A stretch of DNA of 64,000 nt from Rebecca billardiae RCC1528 (Eukaryota > Haptophyta): positions 248,001 to 312,000 of the forward strand of contig OZ251242.1 of assembly GCA_965240325.2 (NCBI GenBank), read 5' to 3'. Made by a program: the position numbers and the translations under genes. Shown here piece by piece: positions 48,103 to 59,735 of the stretch (positions within the stretch are counted from its first letter, which is position 1; each line of letters opens with the position of its first letter). Under the pieces are notes generated by a model, which saw nothing but the letters and a program-made list of their open reading frames with translations, had not been told where the DNA came from and ran no database searches.

Positions 48103-48870
48103 TCACGGCTCGCCGTCCCCGCCGCTCGAGCGCAGTGTGAAGAGCGCCGCTGCGCCGGCGATCGCGACGACTGCGTCGAGGGCGCCGTTGACGAGCTCCG
48201 CCTGCGGCGCGCCATCAAAGGTGAAGTAGTGCCACAGGCTCACGCCGCCGTTGTACACGCCGAGCGCGAGCGCGACGCCCGCGACCGAGCGCGCCGCGCT
48301 CGAGCGCAGCGCCTCGCCGCGCCCCTTCCCGCTCAGCTTGTCCTCCAGGGCGGCAACGTTGGCCATGTCGTCGCGCACGCGCGCCTGCGAGGCGAGCATG
48401 TCCTTGCGCAGCGCGGCGGTCTTGCGGTTGTACTCGTTCATCGCCGCGAGCTTCTGCTCCGCCATCCCCTCCGAGATGCGCTCGGCCAGCACCGCCGACA
48501 CATTGGCGTAGTCAGCGTTGATCTCCGAGCCCAGCGTCGTCAGCAGGGTCGCGCCGCGCGCGCGCATGGCCTCGAGGTCGGCGTCGGTGACGTTGAGCTC
48601 GGAGGCGCCGCGCCGCTTGAGCTGGTCGATCACCGCGTCCAGCTCGTTCACCAGCATCAGGCTCATGTCGTCCTCCGGCTCGAGGCGGCTGTCGCTGCCG
48701 GCGGGGCCATCCGGCGGCGCGCTCGCGCGCACGCGGCTTGCTGCACAAGCTGGCGCGTGGCGGACGGCGAGGCGGGAGCGCATGAGTGCGCGCGCGCCAT
48801 CGAGGCCAAAGGACGCGCCCGGCGTCGCCGCGAGCAAGGCGAGCGCCGCCGCCCAGAGCGGGGTGTGCAT
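48103..48870 (-). CDS. predicted plastid coiled-coil membrane protein of unknown function
   Basis: Single exon, 255 aa from the ATG at 48868-48870 (an in-frame ATG at 48909 would add 13 residues). The N-terminus MHTPLWAAALALLAATPGAS is a signal peptide. Cleavage near ATPGAS|FGLDG leaves a Phe at the mature start, the ASAF-type motif of secondary red plastids, followed by a basic transit-like region. Residues ~65-185 are helical and charged (EDDMSLMLVNELDAVIDQLK, AEQKLAAMNEYNRKTAALRK), probably a coiled coil. Residues ~195-250 hold two hydrophobic helices (SVAGVALALGVYNGGVSLWH and VNGALDAVVAIAGAAALFTL). I do not recognise the family. Location (plastid envelope or thylakoid) is inferred from targeting and helices. 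Confidence 0.72.
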   Translation of the reverse strand: MHTPLWAAALALLAATPGASFGLDGARALMRSRLAVRHAPACAASRVRASAPPDGPAGSDSRLEPEDDMSLMLVNELDAVIDQLKRRGASELNVTDADLEAMRARGATLLTTLGSEINADYANVSAVLAERISEGMAEQKLAAMNEYNRKTAALRKDMLASQARVRDDMANVAALEDKLSGKGRGEALRSSAARSVAGVALALGVYNGGVSLWHYFTFDGAPQAELVNGALDAVVAIAGAAALFTLRSSGGDGEP

Positions 48871-49165
48871 GCGCGCGCGTCCGCCTGCTGTGCGGCCTGC
48901 CGCCCTCATCGTCGCTTGATGATGGCTTGCGAGCGCGGCGCGCGGCCGTCCGGTAACTCGGTATGGGCGTAAGACGTTTCCGAAAATCGATATGATCACG
49001 GGCGAAAGTGGGCCGCAGTTTTCAGGGGAGAGACGAGGGACGAGGCCGTTTTATTGTTTTTTTCCCGCGCCTTTGCTGACTTCGCTGCACCCCGTCTGGG
49101 GGCGCCGTCGTCTGCGTCAGTCAGACGTCAGCAAAGTTACGGTCGGAGAGATCAGAGACCAGCTG

Positions 49166-52100
49166 TCATCGGTCGCTGGCGCCGGCCGCGACGGCGGCCA
49201 CGCGAACGGCGGGCGAAGCCGGCGTCGTGGCGTAGAGCACGCCACCGCCGCCAGACACGCCGCCTGTGCTGTGCCGCCGCCCGCCGCCGGGCATCGGCGT
49301 TCCGACGCGCACCTCGGCAACGCGGGCGTCAACGCCGTGAAGTCCGTGAGCGCGCGCCTCAGCAGTCTGCCGCTGCGCGCCGCCAACGCCGTGCGCGGCA
49401 GCGGCAGCAGCTGCGGCAGCTGTCGGCGCTGGTGCCGCCGGCGCCACAGCAGGCGGGGGCATGCTGGCGGCGCGTGCGACCGACGCGCCACTCGCCGCCA
49501 TCGGCGCGCGCGCCATACCCCGCTGCCACGGGCGCAGCTCAGCGCCGCCGCGCGCCGCGCTGGAGCTCACCTTGCTTCCGCTGCCCTCGGCCGCTGCCGA
49601 GCCGGCGCGCGCCGCCGGCGCTCCGCCGCGCTCGGCGCGCGCCGCAGGGTGTGCGCTGTCTGCACCCGGTGCACCGGGTGCCACCCCGGCGCCAGCGGCC
49701 GCTCCGAACGCCTCGGCGAGGCTGAGGCTGACCCTCCGGGTGGCACGGCCGGACGCCGGCGCGGCTGGCGACGACTGCTGCGCGCCCGCGGCCGGCGGCA
49801 GCGGCAGTGATTGGGCGAGGGCCAGCGGGGGGTCCGCCCGGGACAGCGGCCGCGGCCGCGGCACCGGCGAGAGCGCAGCAGAGCTGCCGACGGCTGCCGC
49901 CGTGCCAGGCGGCGTCCGCGGCGGTGGCGGCGGCGTCCGCTGCGCCGCCTGTTGCGGCGGCGTCTGTGGCGTGTGCGGCGGCGCCCGAGCGCTGCCAGCC
50001 GCGCGCCTGGCTCCGCCCGGCGGCGTGTCCGGCGGCGCTGCTGTGGCGCCGCCGCCCGCGGCGCGATGCTGCGCTGCCATCGCGAGGGCGCGCCTCGGCA
50101 AGCCAAGAGCGGGCGGCCCGGCGGCGGCGGCGGCAGCGTCGGCCGCTCGCCGTGCGGAGGACGCAGGCTCGCTCTGCCGTCGGCGCAGCGGTGGTAGCTC
50201 CGCCGCCGCCGGCGGCGCGTCAGGGACTGGGCATGCGCCAGCCGCCGCCGCCGCCGCCGCGCACGCGCCGCCGCGCGCAGTGGCGGTGGCGCCGCCGCCG
50301 CCAGCGCGCGCCGCCGCGCCCGGCTGCGGCGACGCGCGCCCAGCCTCCGCCTTCGCCGCCGTCTTCGCGCGCGCCGCCGCCGCCGGCGGCGAGTGCTGTG
50401 TGGCAGGCTTGAGCGCGCGCGCGGGCGCGGCCGGCGCTGGGTCGATGCCGTTCAGAGCGGCGATTACGTCGAGGACTCGGCGGTACCGGAGCTGGTCGCC
50501 CTGCAGGAAGGGCGGCAGCACGACGCGCGAGCGGCCGGTGCGGAGCACGCGCCGCGCGCGGTCCATGTCCGCGAGCGAGAGCCGCGCGGAGCACAGCAGC
50601 CGGAAGTCGAGGCTCCAGCGGCGGCGGAGCAGCGCAACGGCTCCGTCGAGGTACGCCTGGTCCTTGGCGAAGCTTCCGGGAACTTTCGTGTCCACCAGCC
50701 CGCGCTTCACCCGGACGGCCTCGCGCCACCGCTCCGCCGGGCACGGCACGAACCGAGCCAGCTCGCGCCACAGCGCGGCGAACCCGACGTGGGCCGCGCG
50801 CGCCGCCGCCCAGTAGTGCAAGCATGGCCGCCACAGCAGCGCATCTGCGGCCGCGTCGGCGTCGGCGGCCGCGCCGCCGCCGCCGCCGCCTGCGGCCGCG
50901 CCGCCGGCCGCCGCCGCCGCCGCCGCCGACGGCGCGTCCGCGCCGCCCGCCGGCGGCTGCCGCCGCGCCGCCGCGCCGCCCGCCGGCGTCGCCGCGGCCG
51001 CCGCGACGAAGGGCACCGCCGCCGCGAAGACGGTGTGCAGTGCAGCGAGTCCCTCCTCCGTCGCCAGGAGCTCGCGACTGGCCGCGCCGCTAAGTCCGTA
51101 CGCCTCTCGGGCGCGGGCGCTCGCGGCCCAGGGCTGCGCGCCGTCGTTGACCCACCTGAGGAGGTGCGTGCCGACCTCGTGGTCGAGCACGCAGCCGAGC
51201 TCGGCGAGCGTCTCGAACGGGCCGCACAGCAGCAGCTGCGCACGCCACGGGGCGCCGGGGCGGGCGGGCGAGGGGTGCGGTGCGATGAGCGCGCGCGCGG
51301 CGGTCGGCGCGCGCAGTGCGCAGCTGCTGCTCGCTGGCCTCAGCACGAGGAGAAAGCCCCGCGTGCGCGCGTCTATGCGCCCGCGTCCGCGCGTCCCTCA
51401 GGCCGGCCCATCGCCGCGCGCGGCAGCACCACCCACCGCCTAGCAGCCCCGACCGCCGCCCATCACACGCACTGAACAGGCGGTGGGCGCGCCGAGCGTG
51501 GCTGGCGCGCGCGCGATCGCGCGTAGTTGCGGCGCTCGGGCGGCGCAGCGCAGCGCGCACGTGGTAGTGGCCGCGCCCGCGGCGCAAAATGCGGATGCCG
51601 TGGCCGGACTGCGCGGAGGCGGCGGCGTCGAGGTAGGCGACCGACAGGCGGAGCGGGCCACCGCCCGCGCCGGCGGCGCTCGCCGGCGGCAGCGCAGCCG
51701 AACCACTGAGCGCGCCGGCTGCGTCAGCGGCTGTGTCCGCGCCCGCGCCCGCGCCGGCGGCGGCCGCGGCGGCCGGTGCGGCGGCCGACGAGCCCAGCGC
51801 GCCAGCCGCCGCCCATGGCTCGGCGCCGCCCTCGGCGCCGTCGTCGCGCTCGGCGGCGCCGGCCCCACTGCGCCGACCGCTGGCGGCGCTGCCGCCGCCG
51901 CTCCCGCCGCCCGCGCCCTCGCCCGCACCGCCGCCCGCGGCGCGCTCGCGCGAGCTCGGCTTGGCGGCAGCGGTGCGCGCGGGCTCGTACAGCGCGCCCT
52001 CCAGCCCGAGGCGCCCCACGTACGTGCGCACCGCGCGCAGCACCGCCGCCTCGCCCAGCGGCACCGGCACAGGTCCCTTCCTGGCCTCGGCGCGCCGCGC

Positions 52101-53234
52101 CTGCGCCGCCGCCCAGCGAGTTAGGACGGTCTCAGCGAGGGCGAGGTGCTCGGTGGAGGGCGCGGAGTGCGCGAGCCACGCGCGCGTGAGCGACGGGTCG
52201 AAGCCCTCGTCCGCGCCCGCCACGCCGCTCTCGCCCTCCTCGCCCTCCGCGCCCACGACAACCACCACATCCGCGCCGCCGTCAGCACTCGGCGCGCCAC
52301 CGCCGCCGCCGCCGCCACCCGCCGCCGCTGCCTCGGCATCCGCGTCGGCTGCGAGCTCATCCGCGCTCGGCGGCGGGGCGTACCGGAACACCGGGTCGGC
52401 GTCCACGCCGTTCGGGTTCGCGAGGAACGCCGCGCGCGCCTCCGCGTGATTCGTCGGCACAAGCCTTGCCACGAGGCACGGAGCGCGCCGTGCCCAGGCC
52501 CTGGGCCCAGTGGCGCCGCCGCCGCCGCGCGGCGATGTAGGCGGCGACGCGTCGGCGTCGGCGAGGGCGGCACCACCCATGCCACCGCCACCGCGAGCGC
52601 CCAGCGCGTGCGCGCGCGTGGCCACGTGTGACGCCGTCGCAGGTGGCGCTCTAGTCATTTGGCGCGCTGGCGCCGTCGCCGAGAGCGAGGGCGCGCCGTG
52701 CGCGGGCGGCGTGCGCGGGGGCGAGCCCTCCGGCCGCGCGGTCTTCGCCGTCCTTGGCGCAGGTGCCACCGTCGCCGGCGGCGTGAGCGGCGACGTCGTC
52801 GGCGCCGCCCCCGCAGGGCTGGTCAGGCTCCGGGCGATGGATGCGGCGGCGGCAGCGACGGCGCGCGCGCCCGATGCGGGCGGCGCCGTCGCAGCGAGCG
52901 CGGCGGGCGAGGTGGCCGACGCGGCGGGCTCGATGCAGATCGTCGAAGTCACGCGCGGTGGCATGGGCGTACGCGGGCGCTCGGCGCGTTTCAGCGGCCT
53001 GGGCGCGCCGGCAGCGGGCGGCGCCGCGCCTGCACCTGCACCCGCGCCGCCGCGCACGGCCGCAGCAGCGTGCGCAAGCCAGGCCGCGCGCGCTCCGGAG
53101 GGCAGCGTGCGGCCATCATCGGCACGTGCGTTGACGACGAGAGGCAGCGCCGTGTCGAGCAGCCGGTCCGTGCTCGGCGAGCTGCCGACGCCGCGTGGCG
53201 CCGACGGCGACAGGACGCTCGGGGCGGCTGCCAT
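49166..53234 (-). CDS. MATCAP/DUF1704-type zinc metallopeptidase with long low-complexity extensions
   Basis: Two exons, 53234-51561 and 51235-49166; intron 325 bp (GTGCGCGC...GCGCAG, phase 0); 1247 aa. The start is the ATG next to an upstream GTG. The signature is VLDHEVGTHLLRWVNDGAQP: an HExxxH zinc motif (residues ~577-582). It is followed by a downstream Glu (LLATEEGLAAL), LLWRPCLHYWAAARAAHVGF and VKRGLVDTKVPGSFAKDQAY. This is the core of the DUF1704 family, whose animal members (MATCAP) remove the C-terminal tyrosine of alpha-tubulin. Family text before the core includes VARLVPTNHAEARAAFLANP and LGEAAVLRAVRTYVGRLGLE. The N-terminal ~230 and C-terminal ~400 residues are Ala/Pro/Gly-rich and probably disordered, making the protein more than twice the usual family length. 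Substrate here is unproven. Confidence 0.82.
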
Positions 53235-53767
53235 CACGCCCTGGTGTGGCGCACCGCACTGGCAGCCACGGCCAAACGCAACGCGAAAAATGCCGGGCGC
53301 CGCTTGCGCGGTGGTTACGCGTGCCAGCTGCCAGCAGAAGTAACCGCCCGAACTTCAAACTACCAATACAGTTATTGACACTTTACTAACTAAGAACAAG
53401 AGACGCACACTGACAGTGATCATGAGTCTCACGCAGCTCAAACAGGCGATCGATCACGTACAGTCTAAGTCCGCGCACGATCGGCGGCCGTAATGAATCG
53501 AATATGGATGCACTCGATTCGGGACACGGTCGGGGCTGCCGCATGCGTCGCGCGCGCGACGCCGCGCGGCCCGCCGCTGATCGAACGACGTCGACGACGG
53601 TTTTTGCGCGCCGCCGGGCGTAGCGTGCGACTTCTGTCGCCGGAATATCGCATTCGCGGGAGTATCCGTAGCGCGCGCCGGGGGCAGATGGCTGCTACGC
53701 AGCCCGCACCTATGCCGTCCACGCCCCTCGCAGTGCTCGGCAGAGCCCCCCCCCCTTCGCTGCGGCC
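53235..53767. other. intergenic spacer
   Basis: Contains a partial copy of the dispersed repeat at 53400-53450 (AGACGCACAC ... CAGCTCAAACAGGCGA). No gene recognised. Confidence 0.55.
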
Positions 53768-54394
53768 TCAAAGCCGCTTGAGCACCGTCAGCCCGTTGTT
53801 GTTCTCAAATCGCTTCTCCAGCGCCCACTCCGACGCGTTGGCCTCCAGAAATTCGGTCACGGCGGGCCAGAGGCCCTTCTCGATCTCGGACCGCGGGTAC
53901 CCGCTCTCACGCGCCTGCCGCGCAATGTCGTGCTTACATCGGATCGATTCGCCCAGGTCTGCGTCCACCGTTGTGTCGTGCAGAAGGATCCACCGTTTGG
54001 TGCCCGGCGCGTGCGCGGCGAGCTCGCGCTTGAGGTGGGCGTAGACGTGCCACGTGTCTATGAAGAGGAGGTCGCGCTCGGGCACGGCGACCGTGGCCGA
54101 GTCGCCCTGCACGAAGCGCGCGTCCACGCCCACCTGCTTCGCCAGCGCCGCAGGCTCGTCGTACGCGCACGGTGCAATGTCGACGCCGATCAGTGAGCGT
54201 CGGCCATCGCTGCCGCGCGCGGCGAGACCGTCGAGGAGCGCCCAGGTCGATACGACGCCGCGGACGCCCATCTCGACGACTGAGTCGACGCGGCTCGCGT
54301 ACTCGCGCAGGGTGGGCAGGTGCTCGTTGATGTCGGACGGGCGCGCGCAGAGCGCCTCGTATCGCGCCTTGATCGTTCCCGCCGCCGCCGCCAT
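53768..54394 (-). CDS. small class I methyltransferase-like protein
   Basis: Single exon, 208 aa, ATG complement at 54392-54394. The sequence opens with SDINEHLPTLREYASRVDSV and VEMGVRGVVSTWALLDGLAA, a strand-loop-helix resembling SAM motif I with the usual GxGxG replaced by GVRGVVST. Strand 2 ends in LIGVDIAPC. DARFVQGDSATVAVPERDLL is followed by FIDTWHVYAHLKRELAAHAP, where a DTWH replaces the usual acidic loop, and ILLHDTTVDADLGESIR. This is the class I SAM-methyltransferase / CmcI-like hydroxylase fold. Similar INEHLPTL-type proteins are familiar to me from large algal DNA viruses and bacteria, so horizontal origin is possible. Substrate unknown. No targeting signal. Confidence 0.72.
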   Translation of the reverse strand: MAAAAGTIKARYEALCARPSDINEHLPTLREYASRVDSVVEMGVRGVVSTWALLDGLAARGSDGRRSLIGVDIAPCAYDEPAALAKQVGVDARFVQGDSATVAVPERDLLFIDTWHVYAHLKRELAAHAPGTKRWILLHDTTVDADLGESIRCKHDIARQARESGYPRSEIEKGLWPAVTEFLEANASEWALEKRFENNNGLTVLKRL

Positions 54395-54859
54395 TTTCGA
54401 GGCACAGCCAACACGATGCTCACCCTACGAACGAGCCCACATTCTCTCAACTCCTGACTCGCGTGACTGGTCATTGGTCAAAGACAGTGACTCTCGGTAT
54501 CCTGGGGGGTAAGCTAAGTCGCGCGGACTGTCACGTGTGACGTGTCTGGCGACTGTCCGGCGCCCGTGACACTGACCGTGTCCCGCCGACCCCCGGCCCC
54601 GGGAGCCGCCCGCGCAGGCACGAGCAGCCGGCCTGACGCCCTGAGCGCGTCGAGCCGGACCCCGGCTCCGGGGACCTCCTGGCTCCTGCGCGGGGCCCAC
54701 CGGGGGCGGACAGCACACGGTGGGTCCATGGCGCGGGCCGAAACGTATGCCCACTGCCCGCGACCACCACCCACTTCGCGGCCCCGTGCGCGGCCCTGCC
54801 CCGCCGGCCGCGCCGACAGGCGCCCAGAGGCGTCGGCGCGGGTTGGCGGTGCCTCGACC
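54395..54859. other. intergenic spacer
   Basis: Upstream of the methyltransferase-like gene and downstream of GOT1. Nothing coding recognised. Confidence 0.55.
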
Positions 54860-55524
54860 TCAGACTGGCAGCCGCGACTTGTTGACTAGCCGGTCGGTGA
54901 CGGAGCGGACGAAGGGCATCTGCAGCAGGTTGCCGATGACGGGCATGTTCCGCAGGAACGCGAGCACCACGGGGAAGAAATCGCCGAACAGATTGAGGAA
55001 CCCAAAGCCCTCGACGATCAGACCGAAAAAGGACCAGCCTAGAAACACCATGCAGACGCCGCCCAGGAAGCATGCCGTGCCCTTGACCTTGCGGCGCTGG
55101 AAGAAGAAGCGGCCGGTCTTTTTGAGGCCGATGATCATCGGCACGCCCGCGAGGAAGAGGAGCTGCGCGCCGCGGCGCGCGCACGCCATCGCACGCCTGC
55201 ACAGTGAGGGCGCGCGGTGGCGCGGGGCCACACGGGGGCAGGGGGCTGCACGCGTGCGCCCGGGCGCGCGCATGGGCGCGCACGTTGCCCATCGCAAGCA
55301 GCGTGCGGTCGAACAAGAAGAGGACGCCAAGCATCGTGAACAGGACCCCAACGCCCGTCAGGCCGATGCCGATCTCTGCGCGAGGTTCCGCGCGCGCACG
55401 CGCGTCGGCTCGGCTGCGAGCGACGCCGGCGCATGACGGCGGGCTCCGAGGCGCAAGCGGCGCGCGGTGGTGGGCACGGTGGGCTGTGCGTGCACGCGCA
55501 GCGCGTACTTCTCAAGTCGTCCAT
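54860..55524 (-). CDS. GOT1: Golgi transport protein GOT1 homologue
   Basis: Three exons: 55524-55509 (16 bp), 55375-55284, 55162-54860; introns 133 bp (GTACGCGC, phase 1) and 121 bp (GTGCGCGC, phase 0). Product 136 aa, close to the usual ~140. The spliced start reads MDDLRKIGIGLTGVGVLFTM, matching the family N-terminus. MLGVLFLFDRTLLAMGN then joins LLFLAGVPMIIGLKKTGRFF exactly as in GOT1/SFT2-like proteins, followed by KVKGTACFLGGVCMVFLGW and FFPVVLAFLRNMPVIGNLLQ. Four membrane helices are visible. GOT1 acts in ER-Golgi and endosome-Golgi vesicle traffic. The tiny first exon is supported by phase and by restoring the conserved RKIGxGLTG. Confidence 0.93.
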
Positions 55525-57302
55525 GATGCCGGCCGGCGCCTCGCGGCTGGCCGGCGCCGCCTCGGCCTCGCTCGGCGGCAGCGCTCCCGCCGCGAGGATG
55601 CCCGATCGCGCTGCGGCGCCAGCGGCCGCTGCACGAGCGGCTTGAACCCGGCTCTGACTTCGGAGCCTGCTTGCCGCGGGTGGACGGTTACGGTACGATG
55701 GCGGCCGCCGTCGCTCTAAACCATGCCTTTGAAGTAGGCTGATAAAGTCCTTGGTCAAGCGCTGGTGATGAAGCGGCGGGGTGAGCGGATTTGACTCCTT
55801 GGCACGCACCCTACGTCACCTGCGCTGCCACCCTGAGTCGCTCGCGCTGCACCCGCACTGCGCGCAGTCAAATTACGCAATGCTCGTCCTGATGAGCCTG
55901 CTGCTGCCGCAGCAGTCACTAGTCTAATTCATTAGCGGGCGCGGCCGGCACGCCAGCGTTGCCTCCCGATCTGAGCTCAGCCGAGCCCGATTCTGAAGCG
56001 GCGTCACCAGTCCATCGCCAGCGGCAGCTTGCGCCAGCGGTCGGGCTACTAGTGACGCATGGGCCACCGAGCTCTGAGCGGCCGCGCACTCAGTCAGCAC
56101 ACCGCGTCTCCGAGACCGGCGCAGAACGCGCGCAGCGCATGCGAGAGAGTCGTGCACTCAGTTGCAGTTTAACTCAGAATACGAGACGCACACAGCTCAG
56201 GCAGGCGAGGTCGACGCCCGCCAACTCAAACTGTCACCGCCCATGAAGCCGTCGCCTAAGTAGAATTTACTGACTATACGATGCAGTAACTAGCGCGTAC
56301 TAGGGCCGGCCGTCGGAAGCCATTCATTCAGCCGTCCGCCTGCGAGGCCACCGAGAGTGCCATGTGCTGGACAGGCGTCACCCTGCAACCGCTCGGCGGG
56401 CCGATCGGATGACCGATGAACTGTCAGGGGCAGTTGCCGCAATGATTCACTCCTGCTGAGCCTGATCATGATGCTGTGACCTTGCCATTGACTCCGCATG
56501 ATACAATCGGCGGTACTGAGTGTCATCAAGGGGGTGTCATGAGGCACAGCACTGGCACTGCAGCATGAGCAGTCAAGAGACATACAGTACGGTCTTGTGT
56601 CAGGTGATCACTGATCAGTCAGACAGTCTGCGGCCTTCGGCCGACGACGAGGAGCCACCGGACCGGGTCCGGCCTTCTCGTTCTGTTCCGCTGAACCGTA
56701 TGATTGTAGCCGAACTTCAAGCGGTGTGCCTGCAGACTGATGAGTGATAAGTAGTACGTATGAAGGAGGCAGTCCTAGCAAGCAGGCTGCTTCAGATACA
56801 AAATACTAGCAGTACCTATAATACTACTAGCCAACTACCATCCGTTGCAAGCCCCGCAGTCGACTACCCGGGCGCAGTATGGGCTAACAGGGCGGGTAAG
56901 ATGAACGGGCGGCGGGCGGCTCCGCCAGATATGACATATGTGAATCTGAATAGAGAGCACAGGCGCGGCGGCCGGCGCGTCGGGGAAAGAGCAGCATGTG
57001 AGTGGGTAGCCGGACAGGCAGGCGGCAAATGTTGGTCACTGTCCGGGTGGCGGAAAGCGCCGCTGCCGCTGCCCTATGCAAAAAGCGCCCAGCACAGGCG
57101 CGCGCTGCAGGCGCGCGCGGTCATATTGAAAAAAGCCGTGCTTGCGGGTATCCAGATACACGCACCAACCAACAATCGAGGATATCATAGTACGCCGGGA
57201 GCCCCTGGCCCACCGCGAACAAAACGAGGTCAATAGCAGGTACGCGGACTGCCCACGCGTTGCTCGGCGCGCTTGCTTGGTTGGGGCTCGGCTGCCGCGG
57301 CC
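55525..57302. other. intergenic region with a dispersed repeat
   Basis: Holds copy 3 of the dispersed repeat (56183-56252), with a further shared piece (TCCGCCTGCGAGGCC, about 56336-56352) also found after copy 4. Frames are short and featureless. Confidence 0.55.
56183..56252 (+). repeat. dispersed repeat family, copy 3
   Basis: Same GAGACGCACACAGCTCAGGC block as 40145; CTGTCACCGCCCATGAAGCC is also shared. Confidence 0.8.
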
Positions 57303-57831
57303 ATGCAGAGCTGGGGTGGGTTGCGCGTGTGCAGCGCGCTGCTGCTGCTGCCACTGGTCGTCCGCGGCCAATGCAGCCTCGATGCCGTCGCCGCCGATGT
57401 CTTCGGTCCCGCATCGGCGGCCGACACCATCGAGCTGGTGGTTGGCAGCCCCGCCGGCGACACGTACACGTGCAGCGCCGACAAGGCTGGCAACTTCGTC
57501 TCGTGCGTCGTCCCCGAGGCAGGGCGCAGCCCGAAACTGAGTGGTGAGGCGCGCGTCTCCATCCCCAACGACGGAAGCACCCCGATCCTGCTCTTCTGCG
57601 ATCCAGACGAGCGCTCGAGCCACCTTTTCCAGGACAGCGCCCGCCGGCGCCTCCAGGCGCACGACGCCCGCTTCTTCTGCTCAACCTCCTCAACGGTCAC
57701 GGGTGACAAGCTGCCGTCGGACAACCCATGTGCGTACGAGCCGAGTGCCCGCCGGCAGCTGCAGACCCCCAATTTGCCGCCCCCGCCGCCGCCCTCGCCG
57801 CCGCCCTCGCCGCCGCCGCCGCCACCGCCCG

Positions 57832-57865
<34 letters not shown>

Positions 57866-57867
57866 TC

Positions 57868-57901
<34 letters not shown>

Positions 57902-57916
57902 CTCGCCGCCGCCCTC

Positions 57917-57949
<33 letters not shown>

Positions 57950-58321
57950 ACCGCCACCTTCGCCTCCTCCCTCGCCGCCGCCGCCGCCGCCGCCCTCGCC
58001 ACCACCGTCGCCGCCGCCCCTGCCCCCACCCGACTACTGCGTGGATCGTCCGCTCTTCTGCTTTGGGGTGTGTGCGCAACTGCCCTGCCTGCGCTCGGCT
58101 GGCCCCGCCCTGCCTGTGCGCCGTGTGCCCAGCGTGCCGGGCGCGTGCTTGCACTGGTGCGCCCGTTGACGCGTGCCTTCGCCCCCCCCCCGCGCCGTCC
58201 CGCCGCCGCGCCCGCCGACGTGCAGGTTGGGCGGGCCACGCGCGATGTCGTGTCGACCACGTTCTCCCGACTGCTGTGCAAGACCACCTCCCTGCTGGGC
58301 GGCGCAGCGTGCGCCCCTTGA
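57303..58321 (+). CDS. secreted proline-rich (pherophorin/extensin-like) protein
   Basis: Two-exon model: 57303-58067 and 58226-58321; intron 158 bp (GTGTGTGC...GTGCAG, phase 0); 286 aa. The N-terminus MQSWGGLRVCSALLLLPLVV is a signal peptide. Residues ~23-150 form a small Cys-containing domain (AGDTYTCSADKAGNFVSCVV, LLFCDPDERSSHLF). Residues ~155-240 are a polyproline rod of SPPP(P) units separated by P-runs, as in pherophorins and other hydroxyproline-rich wall glycoproteins. A short Cys-containing tail follows (DYCVDRPLFCFG, then LLCKTTSLLGGAACAP from exon 2). Without splicing, the frame continues to 58169. Probably an extracellular matrix or wall protein. The proline rod is certain; family naming is by architecture. 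Confidence 0.68.
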
Positions 58322-59735
58322 ATCAGCAGCACGGATCGAGACAATTTACCGTGATGGAGCCGGCTACTTCCTTCGCCCCGGCCGTGATCCGGCCGCAGTG
58401 GGGTCCAGGTGGAGAGATCAGTTGTCAGCCGCCTGGGTCACGCACCTGCAGGTGTGGATGGACGGGCTGCAGGACGGGGCAAGCAAGCCGCGCGCGCATT
58501 CTCCACCGCCCACCGGGCAGCGCAGCGTCTCCCAACTACTGCTACGCAGCTGATCGTCGTCAGAGGGCGGAGGGGTGTTCCGCCCGGGGGCGTGGACGCG
58601 TGCGTGTCGTGGAGTGAGCACCGAGCGACTGCCGATTGGCCAGCAGGCAGCAGCATGCGGACAGCGCGCCGGCTACACAGTCGACCAGGCCAGCACGTCA
58701 GCCGACTGAGGCGGCGGGTGCGGCGGGCGGACGATGTCACTCGCTCGTCGCAGCGCAGTAGTGGTCGGCTGCCCAAGGCCCGACCACACGCGCGTACGCG
58801 CGAGCTGCCATGATTTCATAAATAATTATAAAGACACAGTCACAGGCCGATGGCTGAGCCTGATGGCATCCGGCATGACCTGACTCCTGAGACCGACGGC
58901 GGCCTGCCCGCGACATGGGTCCCGGCGGCGGCGGCACCCGCGGCCGCTCTGGCTGATTGGCTGATACTTCTGTCGAAGTACTGATTGGAGGCGGAGGATG
59001 TGAGCGCGCTGGCCGCGGATGAGGGAGTCGTCCGGTCCGCACTGTATTAAACTCATCAATTGATTCGTCAGAACTGTGTACAGGCAGTTCGTCGTCACTC
59101 TATAATCTATTACTACACAGACATATCGCGCGTGACTTACTAATACTGACTAGTGACTGGCTCTGATGGCTTCGTTCAGACCCTGAAATTGAATGACCCC
59201 TGCCAGAGACGGGCACCGTGAGCTCCTTCGTCATCGTGAAGTCACTCGTGAAAACTGCACAGGAGGACCCCAATGGATGATTGGATGCCTGCTTGAGATG
59301 ATCGGACTTCAGAGCGACGATTAGTGGGCTAATTCAAGCACTACTTTCTCTACAATAGTTCAGACTCTATTTTTACTACTATGCATTTACCCATAGTCAG
59401 ATTCTGGTTAGAACACGGTCCGGGAGCGATCCGGATGCACCCGCAGCTATTGAAAATAAGTATATGTCATGCCGGACTGGGTAAAAAGCTACGAAAATAG
59501 AGTCTGAAGTAGTATGGTCACAAACTGATTTTCATACCCTGGGCACTGATTGGCCATCCATAGCAACCCAGGGACACTTCGGGCGCGTTCATTCGGCCGC
59601 AGGAATGCGAATAAGATCATTTTGGTACGCCCGGTTTCTATGACCGGACTGGCAGCCTGGGTCAGCCGGAGCCAGAGCCCGGACGCTATGATAATAAGTA
59701 TGCCGAGTCCTGCTGAAGTCCATCCATGCATGAAC

